Notes: a model not told the origin generated them from the sequence alone. A stretch of 20,722 nucleotides of DNA from Pseudomonadota bacterium (GCA_018812395.1 JAHJDS010000183.1:1-20722); one strand, 5' to 3'; positions 6,659-14,395 are shown, numbered from the stretch's first letter. A program made the numbers and translations.

Positions 6659-7849
6659 ATGAACATCCTGGTCTTCAACTCGGGCAGTTCGTCCCTCAAG
6701 TTTCGGCTGCTGGCCATGCCGGCCGAGGAGGTGCTCGCCCGGGGGCTGGTCGAGGCCATCGGCCGGGGCGAGAACGCGGCGCGGCTGATCTTCGAGGACG
6801 CCGGCCGCCGGCCAGTAAACGAGGCCGTGGACTGCCCCGACCACCGGACCGCGGTCAGGCTGTCTTTGGCGGCCCTGGGTGACGACCGGGTCGTGGACGC
6901 CGTGGGGCACCGGGTGGTCCACGGCGGCGACCAATTCATGGGGCCGACCCTGGTCGACGACGCGGTCATGACCTCCCTGCGGGGCCTGATCGAACTGGCC
7001 CCGCTGCACCTGCCGATCAACCTGGCCTGCCTGGAGGTCTGTCGGAACGTGAGCCCCGGGTTGCCCCAGGCGGCCGTGTTCGACACCAGTTGGCACGCCT
7101 CCATGCCGCCGAAGGCCTATCTCTATCCCGTGCCGCCCCAGTGGCTCGAAAATTACGGCGTCAGACGCTACGGCTTTCACGGCTCGTCTCACCGGTTCGT
7201 CACCCGGGCCGCGGCCGAGATGCTCGGCCGGTCCACGGCGGACCTGCGCCTGGTGACCCTTCATCTGGGCAACGGCTGCTCGGCCACGGCCTTTGACCGG
7301 GGCCGGGTCCTGGACACGTCCATGGGTTTCACGCCGCTGGAAGGCCTGATGATGGGCACCCGGTCGGGCGACTTCGACCCCGCGGCCGCGGCCTATCTGG
7401 CCAAAAAGATGGGACTGACCGGCGACCAGGTGGTCGAGGCCCTGAACCGCGACTCCGGCCTGCTGGCCGTCAGCGGGGTGAGCCATGACCTGCGCACCGT
7501 TCTGGCGGCCAGGGCCAAGGGCGACCAGCGGGCCGCCCTGGCCGTGGCGATGTTCGTCCACCGGCTGCGAAAGATAATCGGGGCCTATATGTTCGCCCTG
7601 GGCGGGGCCGAGGCGCTGGTGTTCACCGGCGGCATCGGCCAGAACGCCCCGGTGATCAGGGCCGAGGTCCTGTCCGACCTGACGCCGTTCGGGATACGCC
7701 TCGACCCGGACCGGAACGACGCGGTGGTGGGGGAGAGGGCCGGGCCGATCACCCGTCCCCAGAGCCCGGTGGCGGCCCTGGTCATCCCGACCGACGAGGA
7801 GTTGATGATCGCCCGCGAGACCCATGAGTTGGTGGCCGGCCATGCCTGA
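6659..7849 (+). CDS. ackA: Acetate kinase
   Basis: Catalyses acetyl phosphate + ADP = acetate + ATP. At 396 residues it has the normal length, with conserved motifs NSGSSSLKF (7-15), HRVVHGG (Arg85), FDTSWH (Asp142, His146), YGFHGSSHRF (171-180), LHLGNGCS, DTSMGFTPLEGLMMGTRSGD and FTGGIGQN. The position after xsc means it can harvest the acetyl phosphate made there as ATP, instead of the phosphotransacetylase usually paired with xsc in aerobes. Odd points: the usually invariant APLHNPAN stretch reads APLHLPIN (about 114-121), and FDTAFHxTMP reads FDTSWHASMP, so the acyl pocket may differ from that of a standard acetate kinase. It is co-transcribed with xsc and overlaps the tetR start by eight bases. 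Propionate or another short-chain acyl kinase activity cannot be excluded. Confidence 0.93.
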   Translation: MNILVFNSGSSSLKFRLLAMPAEEVLARGLVEAIGRGENAARLIFEDAGRRPVNEAVDCPDHRTAVRLSLAALGDDRVVDAVGHRVVHGGDQFMGPTLVDDAVMTSLRGLIELAPLHLPINLACLEVCRNVSPGLPQAAVFDTSWHASMPPKAYLYPVPPQWLENYGVRRYGFHGSSHRFVTRAAAEMLGRSTADLRLVTLHLGNGCSATAFDRGRVLDTSMGFTPLEGLMMGTRSGDFDPAAAAYLAKKMGLTGDQVVEALNRDSGLLAVSGVSHDLRTVLAARAKGDQRAALAVAMFVHRLRKIIGAYMFALGGAEALVFTGGIGQNAPVIRAEVLSDLTPFGIRLDPDRNDAVVGERAGPITRPQSPVAALVIPTDEELMIARETHELVAGHA

Positions 7850-8528
7850 CGCGGCCCGTCCCAAGGAGACGTTCCAGGTCATCCCGGACGCGAAACAGGA
7901 GCGCATCCTGGCCGCGGCCACCCGGGTCTTCGCCCAAAAGGGGTTTGACGGGGCCGAGGTGGGCCAGATCGCCCGGGAGGCGGGCGTGGCCAAGGGTTCG
8001 ATGTACAACTACTTCGCCTCCAAGGAGGACCTGTTCACCTTTGTTTGCCAGGACGGCCTGGAGCGCCACCGCCGGGCGGTCTACGACGGCCTGGCCGAGG
8101 ACGCCGACATTTACGCCCTGGTGGATCACGTCTTTTGTCGGGGGGTGGACTTCGTATTAAAAAACCCGGATTACATCCGCCTCTACCTCAGCGTCGCCGG
8201 GGCGGGTATGGAGCGCTTCGCCGACCGGTTCAGCCTGCTGGTCGAGAAGTTCACGGCCGACAACCTCAAAAAAAGACTACGCCAGGACATCGGCCGGGGC
8301 CTGGTCCGCCAGGACCTGGACGTCAACCTGGCCGCCTGGCTGATCAACAACCAGTACATCATGTTCGTCGTCTCCCTGGTGTCGCGCCACTTCCGGATCA
8401 GGATGAAGGAGTACCTGGGCGTCACCGGAAGGCTGACCAGACAGACCATCGACCGGCGCCTGACGGCGGTGTTGCGGTTGATCTTTGACGTTTTGCGTCC
8501 GACACCGGACTCGGGCCGGGAGCCATGA
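7842..8528 (+). CDS. TetR/AcrR-family transcriptional regulator
   Basis: A DNA-binding regulator with an N-terminal TetR helix-turn-helix: KQERILAAATRVFAQKGFDG followed by VGQIAREAGVAKGSMYNYF and SKEDLFTFV, roughly residues 18-68. A helical ligand-binding domain typical of the family fills the rest, ending near residue 228. The start is ATG 7842, overlapping the ackA stop; an ATG at 7824 is also in frame and adds six residues. No nearby promoter is seen, so it is translated as part of the operon. This allows negative autoregulation through the 30-bp palindrome at 4801-4830. The inducer is unknown; a sulfonate, sulfoacetaldehyde or an acyl-CoA-like compound would fit. The C-terminal domain gives no ligand clue by eye. 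Confidence 0.93.
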   Translation: MPDAARPKETFQVIPDAKQERILAAATRVFAQKGFDGAEVGQIAREAGVAKGSMYNYFASKEDLFTFVCQDGLERHRRAVYDGLAEDADIYALVDHVFCRGVDFVLKNPDYIRLYLSVAGAGMERFADRFSLLVEKFTADNLKKRLRQDIGRGLVRQDLDVNLAAWLINNQYIMFVVSLVSRHFRIRMKEYLGVTGRLTRQTIDRRLTAVLRLIFDVLRPTPDSGREP

Positions 8529-8564
8529 ACCGGACGCGCCCCGCGCTTTAAGAGGAGGATCCAG

Positions 8565-10325
8565 ATGGGCCAGACCAGCGGCGGCGAAGTGATCGCCAGA
8601 ATGCTCGAGGCCGAAGGCGTCCTGAAAATCTTCGGCATCATCGACGGGACCTACACCCGGTTTTACGTCAACGCCAAGAAGCTGGGGATGGACATCATCA
8701 CCCCCCGCCACGAGGCCACGGCGCCCCACATGGCCGGGGCCTACGCCCGGCTGACCGGGAAACTGGGGGTGTGCATGGCCAGCAGCGGCCCCGGGGTGGC
8801 CAACGTCCTGCCCGGCGTGGTCGTCGAGAACGCCGAGGGCAACCGGGTCCTGCTCATCACCTCCTCCCGCCGCTCGCCCCTCACCAATCCCGACCGGGGC
8901 GGCGCCTACCAGTACTTCAACCAGGTGGCGACCATCAAGCCCATCGCCAAGTGGTCGGGCTGCGCCGATACCTTTGACCGGGTGCCCGAACTCCTGCGCC
9001 GCGCCCTGCGTATGTCGTATCGCGGCCGGCCCGGCCTGGTCCATTTGGACGTGCCCGAGACGGTCATGAACGGCAAACACGACGAGATCGGCCTGTGGGA
9101 CCCCAGCGCTTATCGTCGCACCGAGCCCGTTCCCCCGCCGCCGTCCCTTGTACAAAAAGCGGCCGACCTACTGGCCTCGGCCGAGTTTCCCCTGATCCAC
9201 GCCGGGAGCGGGATCATCCACGCCGGGGCCTATGACGAGCTGGCCGCCGTGGCCGAGGCCCTCCAAACGCCGGTGACCACCTCCTGGTCGGCCCGGGGGG
9301 TGCTCTCCGAGGACAATCCCCTGGCCTGGCCGATGATCCACGTGGCGGCGGTGAATGAGGTCCGCAACGCGGCCGACCTGGTGTTGTGTCTGGGTTCCCG
9401 CCTGGGCGAGACCGACTGGTGGGGCAAGCCCCCCTACTGGCGGACCCCGGCCGAGCAGCGGATGATCCAGGTGGACATCGACGAGGAAAACCTCGGGGTC
9501 AACAAGCCGGCCGACCTGCCCGTCCTGGGCGACGTCAAGCTCTTCCTGGCGGCCCTGCTCGAGGCCCTCGCCAAGCGGGACGTCCCGGTCGACGACCGCC
9601 GCCGGCGGGTGGCCAAGCTGGCCGAGACCAAGACCGCCCATCGGGCCAAGCTGGACCGGAAACTCGAGGACACCTCCGTCCCGATGCTCACCGGCCACGT
9701 GGCCGCCGTCTGCCGGAAAGTTTTCGACGACGACGCCGTGGCCGTGTTCGACGGCGGCAACACCAACGTCTGGGCCAACTTCTTTCACCACTGCCGGGTG
9801 CCCAACACCATGGTGTCCACCCACCACTTCGGCATGCTCGGCGCGGGCCTGGGCCAGGCCCTGGGCGCGGCTGTGGCCCGGCCGGACAAAAAAGTCTACT
9901 GCATCATCGGGGACGGCGCCTTCGGCTTCCACCCCCAGGAGATCGAGACGGCGGTCCGCCACCACCTGCCGATCGTCTTCCTTATTTGCGCGGACAAGCA
10001 GTGGGGCATGGTCAAGATCAACCAGCAGGTGGCATTAAAACCGCTCAAGACGCTGTTCAACATGAAGGTCCGGCACCGCTCCCTGCCGCCCGAAGACTGC
10101 ATCAGCACCGATCTGGCCGAGGTCGAGTGGCACCAGGTCGGCCGGGCCATGGGCGCCCACGGCGAGCGGGTGGCCGATCCGGCCGAGCTGCCGGCGGCCA
10201 TCGAGCGCAGCCTGGCCTCGGGCAGGTGCAGCGTGATTCACGTCGACGTCCACCCGGACAAACACTTGTGGGCCCCGGGGCTCATCGAGTTCAAGGACAT
10301 GCACCAGGAACCAGGGGGGAAATGA
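8565..10325 (+). CDS. ThDP-dependent enzyme of the acetolactate synthase/2-oxoacid decarboxylase family
   Basis: A 586-residue three-domain ThDP enzyme. The N-terminal Pyr domain holds catalytic Glu50 in PRHEATAPHMAGAYAR, and SSGPGVAN (73-80) follows. The middle domain contains HAGSGIIHAGA and LGSRLGETDWWG. The C-terminal PP domain has GDGAFGFHPQEIE (449-461). The usual Asn-Asn at the end of the ThDP-Mg motif is replaced by Ala476-Asp477 in ICADKQWG, whereas the Xsc in this operon has NNNQWG at the same place. Ribosome site AGAGGAGGA precedes ATG 8565. It is a paralogue of xsc in the same operon, not a duplicate. A role as a decarboxylase or lyase feeding sulfoacetaldehyde (for instance from sulfopyruvate, normally done by smaller two-subunit enzymes) is an inference; acetolactate synthase or another lyase is equally possible. 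The true substrate is unknown. Confidence 0.85.
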   Translation: MGQTSGGEVIARMLEAEGVLKIFGIIDGTYTRFYVNAKKLGMDIITPRHEATAPHMAGAYARLTGKLGVCMASSGPGVANVLPGVVVENAEGNRVLLITSSRRSPLTNPDRGGAYQYFNQVATIKPIAKWSGCADTFDRVPELLRRALRMSYRGRPGLVHLDVPETVMNGKHDEIGLWDPSAYRRTEPVPPPPSLVQKAADLLASAEFPLIHAGSGIIHAGAYDELAAVAEALQTPVTTSWSARGVLSEDNPLAWPMIHVAAVNEVRNAADLVLCLGSRLGETDWWGKPPYWRTPAEQRMIQVDIDEENLGVNKPADLPVLGDVKLFLAALLEALAKRDVPVDDRRRRVAKLAETKTAHRAKLDRKLEDTSVPMLTGHVAAVCRKVFDDDAVAVFDGGNTNVWANFFHHCRVPNTMVSTHHFGMLGAGLGQALGAAVARPDKKVYCIIGDGAFGFHPQEIETAVRHHLPIVFLICADKQWGMVKINQQVALKPLKTLFNMKVRHRSLPPEDCISTDLAEVEWHQVGRAMGAHGERVADPAELPAAIERSLASGRCSVIHVDVHPDKHLWAPGLIEFKDMHQEPGGK

Positions 10326-10326
10326 C

Positions 10327-11310
10327 ATGGAACCAGTGGCCGTCCGAGAGTTTTGGGACCTCATCTTCTTTCCGTCACCTTTTCTGACTCACGCCGTGGA
10401 CCTGGTCAAACTCAACTTCAACACCAAGGCCCTGTTCGTCCTCAATATCCTCATCGGCCTGATGATGCTCGGCGTGTCCCTGGACCTGAAGCTCGATCAC
10501 TTCCGGCAGATCTGGCGCCGGCCCAAGGGCCCGGCCATCGGATTGCTCGCCCAGTTCATCCTCCTGCCGGCCTTCACCTGGGGCCTGACCATGGTCTTGC
10601 AGCCGGCGCCGTCCATCGCCCTGGGGATGATCCTCATCGGGTCCTGCCCGGGCGGCAACCTGAGCAACATCATGACCTACCTGGCCCGGGGCAACGCCGC
10701 CATGTCCATCTCCATGACCGCCTGCTCCACGGCCGCGGCCGTGTTCATGACGCCGCTCAACCTCTGGGTCTGGGGCTGGCTCAACCCCCACACCCGGCCG
10801 ATCCTGGAGTGGGTCAGCCTGGACCCGATCAAGATATTCGTGACCATTCTACTGATCCTCGGCCTGCCGCTCCTGCTGGGAATCATCATTTCCAAGTTGT
10901 GGCCGGGCCTGGTGAACAAGATCCGGACGCCGTTCAAGGTGGTGTCGTTTTTGATCTTCGCCGCCTTTGTCGGCGGGGCCCTGGCCGCCAACTGGAGCAT
11001 CTTCATCCAAGTCTTGGGCCTGGTCGTCTTCGTCGTCCTGATCCACAACGCCCTGGCCCTGAGCCTGGGGTACTTCTCGGCCCGGGCCGCCCGGCTCTCC
11101 GCCTGGGACGTCCGGGCGGTGACCATCGAGGTCGGCATCCAGAACAGCGCCTTGGGGCTGACGCTGATCTTCACCTTCTTCGGGGGCTTGGGCGGCATGG
11201 CCATCATCGCCGGCTGGTGGGGCATCTGGCACATCATCGCCGGACTAACCGTGGCCGGGGTCTGGTCGCGGCGGCCCGCCGCCGGCCGTCCCAGTGAGGC
11301 GGCGGCATGA
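10327..11310 (+). CDS. Bile acid:sodium symporter (BASS/SBF) family transporter
   Basis: An integral membrane protein of 327 residues with about nine to ten hydrophobic segments. Family signatures are visible: GSCPGGNLSNIMTYLARGN (the CPGG...SN motif of the first repeat) and EVGIQNSALGL (the second-repeat motif), as in sodium-coupled organic-anion carriers of the SBF family. The start follows the stop of the preceding gene by one base, with a G-rich ribosome site. Its stop overlaps the next start as ATGA, so it is tightly coupled translationally. Family members carry bile salts, pantoate, 2-oxoacids and other organic anions, so import of the sulfonate or export of a product (acetate, sulfite) are both possible. 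The substrate cannot be read from the sequence. Confidence 0.9.
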   Translation: MEPVAVREFWDLIFFPSPFLTHAVDLVKLNFNTKALFVLNILIGLMMLGVSLDLKLDHFRQIWRRPKGPAIGLLAQFILLPAFTWGLTMVLQPAPSIALGMILIGSCPGGNLSNIMTYLARGNAAMSISMTACSTAAAVFMTPLNLWVWGWLNPHTRPILEWVSLDPIKIFVTILLILGLPLLLGIIISKLWPGLVNKIRTPFKVVSFLIFAAFVGGALAANWSIFIQVLGLVVFVVLIHNALALSLGYFSARAARLSAWDVRAVTIEVGIQNSALGLTLIFTFFGGLGGMAIIAGWWGIWHIIAGLTVAGVWSRRPAAGRPSEAAA

Positions 11311-12293
11311 GCCAGGGCCACCAGGGACCCCGGTCGGTGCTCGTCCTGGGGGCGGGCGGCTACATCGGCCGGCAACTGGTCGAAAAACTGGCCCGGGACC
11401 AGTCGACGTTCCGGCCCATCGTGGCCGTGGACGTCCGGGAGACGCCGCCCCCGGACCGGCTGGACGGCGTGGAATATGTCACGGCCGACGTCCGCTCGCC
11501 CGACCTGGGCGACCTGTTGAAACAGTATCAGGTCGAGGCCGTGGTCCATCTGGCCTCGATCGTCACCCCTGGACGAAAAACGGACCGAGAGTTCGAGTAC
11601 TCGGTCGACGTCCTGGGCACCAAGAACGTGCTCCAGGCCTGCTTGGCCGCCGGTGTCTCCCAGTTGATCGTCACCTCCAGCGGCGCGGCCTACGGCTACC
11701 ATGCGGAAAATCCGGAGTGGATCGACGAGGCCGACGCCCTGCGCGGCAACCCGGAGTTCGCCTACTCGGACCACAAGCGCCAGGTCGAGGAGATGCTGGC
11801 CGAATACCGAACGAAACACCCCGAACTCGGGCAGCTCGTCTTCCGGCCCGGCACCGTGCTCGGAGCCACGGCCCGGAACCAGATCACCGCCCTGTTCGAG
11901 AAACGGGTGGTCGTCGGGCTCAGCGGCACCGATTCGCCGTTCGTCATCATCTGGGACCAGGACGTGGTCGGCGCTATTCTGAAGGGACTCCGCGACCGGT
12001 CGAGCGGCATCTACAACCTGGCCGGCGACGGGACGCTGGCCATGAGGGAGATGGCCGGCCTGGCCGGCCGGCGCTTCGTGGCCCTGCCGGTGGGCCTGGT
12101 CAAGGCCGCCCTGTGGGTCCTTAAAAAGCTGGGCCTGACCCAGTACGGCCCGGAGCAGACCATGTTCCTCCAGTATCGGCCGGTCCTGAGCAACCAACGA
12201 CTCAAGGCGGAGTTCGGTTACGTCCCGCAGAAAACCACCCGGGAAGTGTTCGACTTCTTTCTGGAGGCCAGACGACATGGGACGCAGGCGTGA
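11307..12293 (+). CDS. NAD(P)-dependent epimerase/dehydratase family protein (extended SDR)
   Basis: A 328-residue extended short-chain dehydrogenase. The Rossmann nucleotide-binding motif VLVLGAGGYIG (11-21) starts the protein, VVHLAS (79-84) marks strand four, and the catalytic site is Ser124/Ser125 with Tyr153-x3-Lys157 (AYSDHK). Related proteins act as nucleotide-sugar epimerases, but also as 3-beta-hydroxysteroid or other alcohol dehydrogenases, and the sequence does not decide. It overlaps the transporter stop (ATGA) and is itself overlapped by 17 bases by the next gene, so it belongs firmly to the operon. That context favours a role on a small alcohol or carbonyl substrate rather than sugar nucleotide metabolism. 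Confidence 0.85.
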   Translation: MSQGHQGPRSVLVLGAGGYIGRQLVEKLARDQSTFRPIVAVDVRETPPPDRLDGVEYVTADVRSPDLGDLLKQYQVEAVVHLASIVTPGRKTDREFEYSVDVLGTKNVLQACLAAGVSQLIVTSSGAAYGYHAENPEWIDEADALRGNPEFAYSDHKRQVEEMLAEYRTKHPELGQLVFRPGTVLGATARNQITALFEKRVVVGLSGTDSPFVIIWDQDVVGAILKGLRDRSSGIYNLAGDGTLAMREMAGLAGRRFVALPVGLVKAALWVLKKLGLTQYGPEQTMFLQYRPVLSNQRLKAEFGYVPQKTTREVFDFFLEARRHGTQA

Positions 12294-13098
12294 TTTTAGT
12301 GACAAGGTCGTTTTCCTGACCGGAGCGGCCGGGGGCATGGGGACCGCCTTGGCCCGGCGATTCGCCGCCGCGGGGTCCAAGCTGGTCCTGACCGACCGGG
12401 ACGCCGAGAGCCTGGGCGCTCTGGCCGAGAGGCTGCAAAACGAGGGCGCCGACTGCCTGGCCGTGCCCCTGGACGTGACCGACGAGGCGGCCTGCGCCGC
12501 GGCCGTGGCCCGGGGCGTGGACCACTTCGGGGGGCTGGACGTGCTGGTCAACAACGCCGGCATCACCCACCGGAGCGCCTTTGGCCGGACCGATCCGACG
12601 GTCTTCCGCCGGGTGATGGACGTCAACCTCTTCGGCTCGCTGTTCTGCGCCCGGGCCGCCCTGCCCCATCTAATCGAGTCCCGGGGCCTGATCGTGGTCA
12701 TCAGTTCGATCGCCGGGTTCGCGCCGCTCCTGGGCCGAACCGGGTACGCCGCCAGCAAGCACGCCCTGCACGGGCTGTTCGATTCGCTCCGGGCCGAGGT
12801 CCGGCCGGCGGGGGTGGACGTGACCATCGTCTGCCCCGGCTTTACCGCCACGGGCATCGACCGCCACGCCCTGGGCGAGGACGGCCGGCCGACCGATCAT
12901 CCCCAGTCGACCACCGGCCGGGTGGCCTCGCCCGACGACGTGGCCGCGGCGGTGCTGCGGGCCGCCACCCGGAGCCGACGGCTGCTGGTCCTGTCCACGG
13001 TGGGCCGGTTGACGCGGCTCATGAATAAAATCTGCCCCGGCCTCTACGAGCGCCTCATGGCCCGATCCCTCCGGTCCGAACTGGCCGAGCGGGACTGA
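12277..13098 (+). CDS. Short-chain dehydrogenase/reductase (classical SDR)
   Basis: A classical SDR oxidoreductase of 273 residues. Cofactor motif TGAAGGMG (15-22), acidic residue Asp40 at the end of strand two (LVLTDRD) suggesting NAD preference, NNAG (92-95), and catalytic Ser143/144, Tyr157 and Lys161 in ISS and GYAASK. PG near residue 187 begins the usual substrate lid. The start ATG 12277 lies nine bases after GGAGG and inside the end of the preceding gene, so the two are translationally coupled. It is the last gene of the operon. It could oxidise an alcohol-type sulfonate precursor, a hydroxysteroid or another hydroxy compound; the substrate is open. Confidence 0.9.
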   Translation: MGRRRDFSDKVVFLTGAAGGMGTALARRFAAAGSKLVLTDRDAESLGALAERLQNEGADCLAVPLDVTDEAACAAAVARGVDHFGGLDVLVNNAGITHRSAFGRTDPTVFRRVMDVNLFGSLFCARAALPHLIESRGLIVVISSIAGFAPLLGRTGYAASKHALHGLFDSLRAEVRPAGVDVTIVCPGFTATGIDRHALGEDGRPTDHPQSTTGRVASPDDVAAAVLRAATRSRRLLVLSTVGRLTRLMNKICPGLYERLMARSLRSELAERD

Positions 13099-13153
13099 CC
13101 GGCACCGCCCTCGGGGCCCAGGCCGACCGGACCATCCGTGGTGATGGGCCGGG

Positions 13154-13182
13154 TTGACGTCTCCCGATCTCCTTGCTACACT
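13154..13182 (+). promoter_or_regulatory. Predicted sigma-70 promoter before the thiolase remnant
   Basis: TTGACG (five of six), a 17-base spacer and TACACT (four of six). The start point would be near 13189. A TCAC-N7-GTGA inverted repeat at 13187-13201 sits on that start point and could be an operator. The gene it would serve is only a fragment now. Confidence 0.5.
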
Positions 13183-13259
13183 CCAATCACGTTAATTGTG
13201 ACTTTCCTCAAAACCCGCCACCCCGAGCCAGGGTAGGACCAAATCCTCCGGGGAGATCG

Positions 13260-13340
13260 ATGATGGATCCGGCCAACGCCCGCCGGGTGGGCGTGGTCGA
13301 CGGCCGCCGGACGCCCTGTCAGGCGTTTCAGGACGGTCTG
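13260..13340 (+). pseudogene. N-terminal remnant of a thiolase (acetyl-CoA acyltransferase)
   Basis: GGGGAG and an ATG at 13260 open a frame reading MMDPANARRVGVVDGRRTPC and then QAFQDGL. The VVDGxRTPxQ...F pattern is the usual beginning of thiolases (FadI/FadA/AtoB type). After about 27 codons the similarity stops, and none of the active-site Cys or His blocks follow, so this is a 3'-truncated relic. A chance match is possible because the fragment is short. Confidence 0.4.
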
Positions 13341-13378
13341 GCTGAGGGAAAAAAACGGGAACCAAGACCATCAAGGCG

Positions 13379-13415
13379 GCCTGACCAACAACCCCGCCGG
13401 AGGCCGCGGTCAGGC
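13379..13415. repeat. Inverted repeat / hairpin
   Basis: GCCTGACC (13379-13386) and GGTCAGGC (13408-13415) form a perfect 8-bp stem with a GC-rich 21-base loop. No T-run follows, so it is not a classical terminator, although it may end transcription from upstream. It lies just before the promoter of the next gene. Confidence 0.5.
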
Positions 13416-13422
13416 AAAGACG

Positions 13423-13451
13423 TTCACTATAAATTATGTTTTTGGTATAGA
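13423..13451 (+). promoter_or_regulatory. Predicted promoter of the beta-propeller gene
   Basis: TTCACT (four of six), 17 bases, TATAGA (five of six), in an AT-rich patch. Transcription would begin near 13458, leaving a short leader of about 35 bases before the ATG at 13493. Confidence 0.5.
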
Positions 13452-13492
13452 TGACTCCAGACCAATTCATCGCGGCACAAAGGGGGAGTTCC

Positions 13493-14395
13493 ATGAAAAA
13501 AACAGCCTTGACCCTGGGCCTGGCCGTGGTCGGGCTGGCGGTCGTGGGCGTGGCCTCGACCACCGCCGCCGCGGCCCAATGGAAGGTCACGTCCGATCGG
13601 GCGGTTAACCTGGGCGGCCACCCCGAATCGGTCGCCTATTGGCCGGGGGGCAAATCGCTCCTGGTCAGCTACTTCGGTCCCCAGTTCAAGCCCCTGCTCA
13701 AGGACAACCAGGGCCACATCAGCCGCCTCGACCTGAGCGGCCGCGTCCTGGACAAGAAGTTCCTGCCCGGACCCGGCCAGACCCTGCACAAACCCAAGGG
13801 CCTCTGGGTCGCTGGCGACAAGCTGTGGACGACCGACATCGACGGGGTCTGGATCTTCGACCTGAAGACCAAAAAGGGCCGCCGACTCGGCCTGGGAGCG
13901 ACCTTTGCCAACGACCCGGTGGTGGGCCGAGGCAAACTCTACGTCAGCGACATGGCCACCGGCAAGGTCCATCTCATCGAGCCGGCCGACTTTTCGAAGG
14001 CCAAGCCCAAGGTGACGGTCGTGGTCGACGACCGCCGGCTGTCCCCCAATGGCCTGTGGCTGACCCCGGCCGGGGTGCTCCACATCGCGGCCATGGCCTT
14101 TCAGCGCGGTCTCGGCCCCATCTTTACCCTGGTCGGCCCGAACCGGCTCAAGGCCGTCACCGGACCGCTGGGGCGCCTGGACGGCCTGGCCGTGCTGAGC
14201 GACGGGACGATCCTTTACACCGATTGGGCCCACCACGGCCTGTTCGCCGTCAAGCCGGGCGGCAAGCCGTACCAACTGGCCGGCGGCTTCCGCGGTCCGG
14301 CCGATTTCGCGGTGGTGCCCCGGGGCCGGGGCTACCTGGTGGTCGTGCCCGACCTGGTGACCGGCGTGATCCGGTTCGTGACCATCAGCCGCTGA
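13493..14395 (+). CDS. Exported SMP-30/gluconolactonase-like beta-propeller protein
   Basis: A 300-residue protein with a clear Sec signal peptide: MKK, a hydrophobic stretch ALTLGLAVVGLAVVGVAS, then TTAAAA with cleavage likely before QWKV. The mature part shows repeated propeller blades: SVAYWPGGKSLLVSYF, GLWVAGDKLWTTDIDGVWIF, LYVSDMATGKVHLI, SPNGLWLTPAGVLHIA, GLAVLSDGTILYTDW and FAVVPRGRGYLVVVPD. This matches the SMP-30/NHL-type six-bladed fold. The start is set by AGGGGGAG eight bases before ATG 13493; an ATG at 13451 is in frame but would spoil the signal peptide. It would act in the periplasm. Lactonase-like hydrolysis or simply ligand binding are possible. It has its own promoter and ends at a strong terminator, so it is a separate unit from the upstream operon. 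Confidence 0.8.
   Translation: MKKTALTLGLAVVGLAVVGVASTTAAAAQWKVTSDRAVNLGGHPESVAYWPGGKSLLVSYFGPQFKPLLKDNQGHISRLDLSGRVLDKKFLPGPGQTLHKPKGLWVAGDKLWTTDIDGVWIFDLKTKKGRRLGLGATFANDPVVGRGKLYVSDMATGKVHLIEPADFSKAKPKVTVVVDDRRLSPNGLWLTPAGVLHIAAMAFQRGLGPIFTLVGPNRLKAVTGPLGRLDGLAVLSDGTILYTDWAHHGLFAVKPGGKPYQLAGGFRGPADFAVVPRGRGYLVVVPDLVTGVIRFVTISR

Larger units (their letters stand above)
13099..13492. other. Intergenic region after the operon
   Basis: Nearly 400 bases between the SDR stop and the beta-propeller start. It holds a well-formed promoter (13154-13182), an incomplete thiolase N-terminus (13260-13340), an inverted repeat (13379-13415) and a second promoter (13423-13451), each listed separately. No intact gene is present, and no strong terminator is seen directly after the operon. 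Confidence 0.7.

Noticed and set aside
8529..8564. Possible separate promoter before the second ThDP gene
   Set aside because: Only 36 bases separate it from tetR, they contain a ribosome site and no -35/-10 pair, so the gene is read as part of the operon.
10677..12857. A 726-codon open frame on the minus strand across the transporter, epimerase and SDR genes
   Set aside because: The plus strand holds three well-supported proteins here; the minus-strand frame shows no motif and follows codon-position GC bias.
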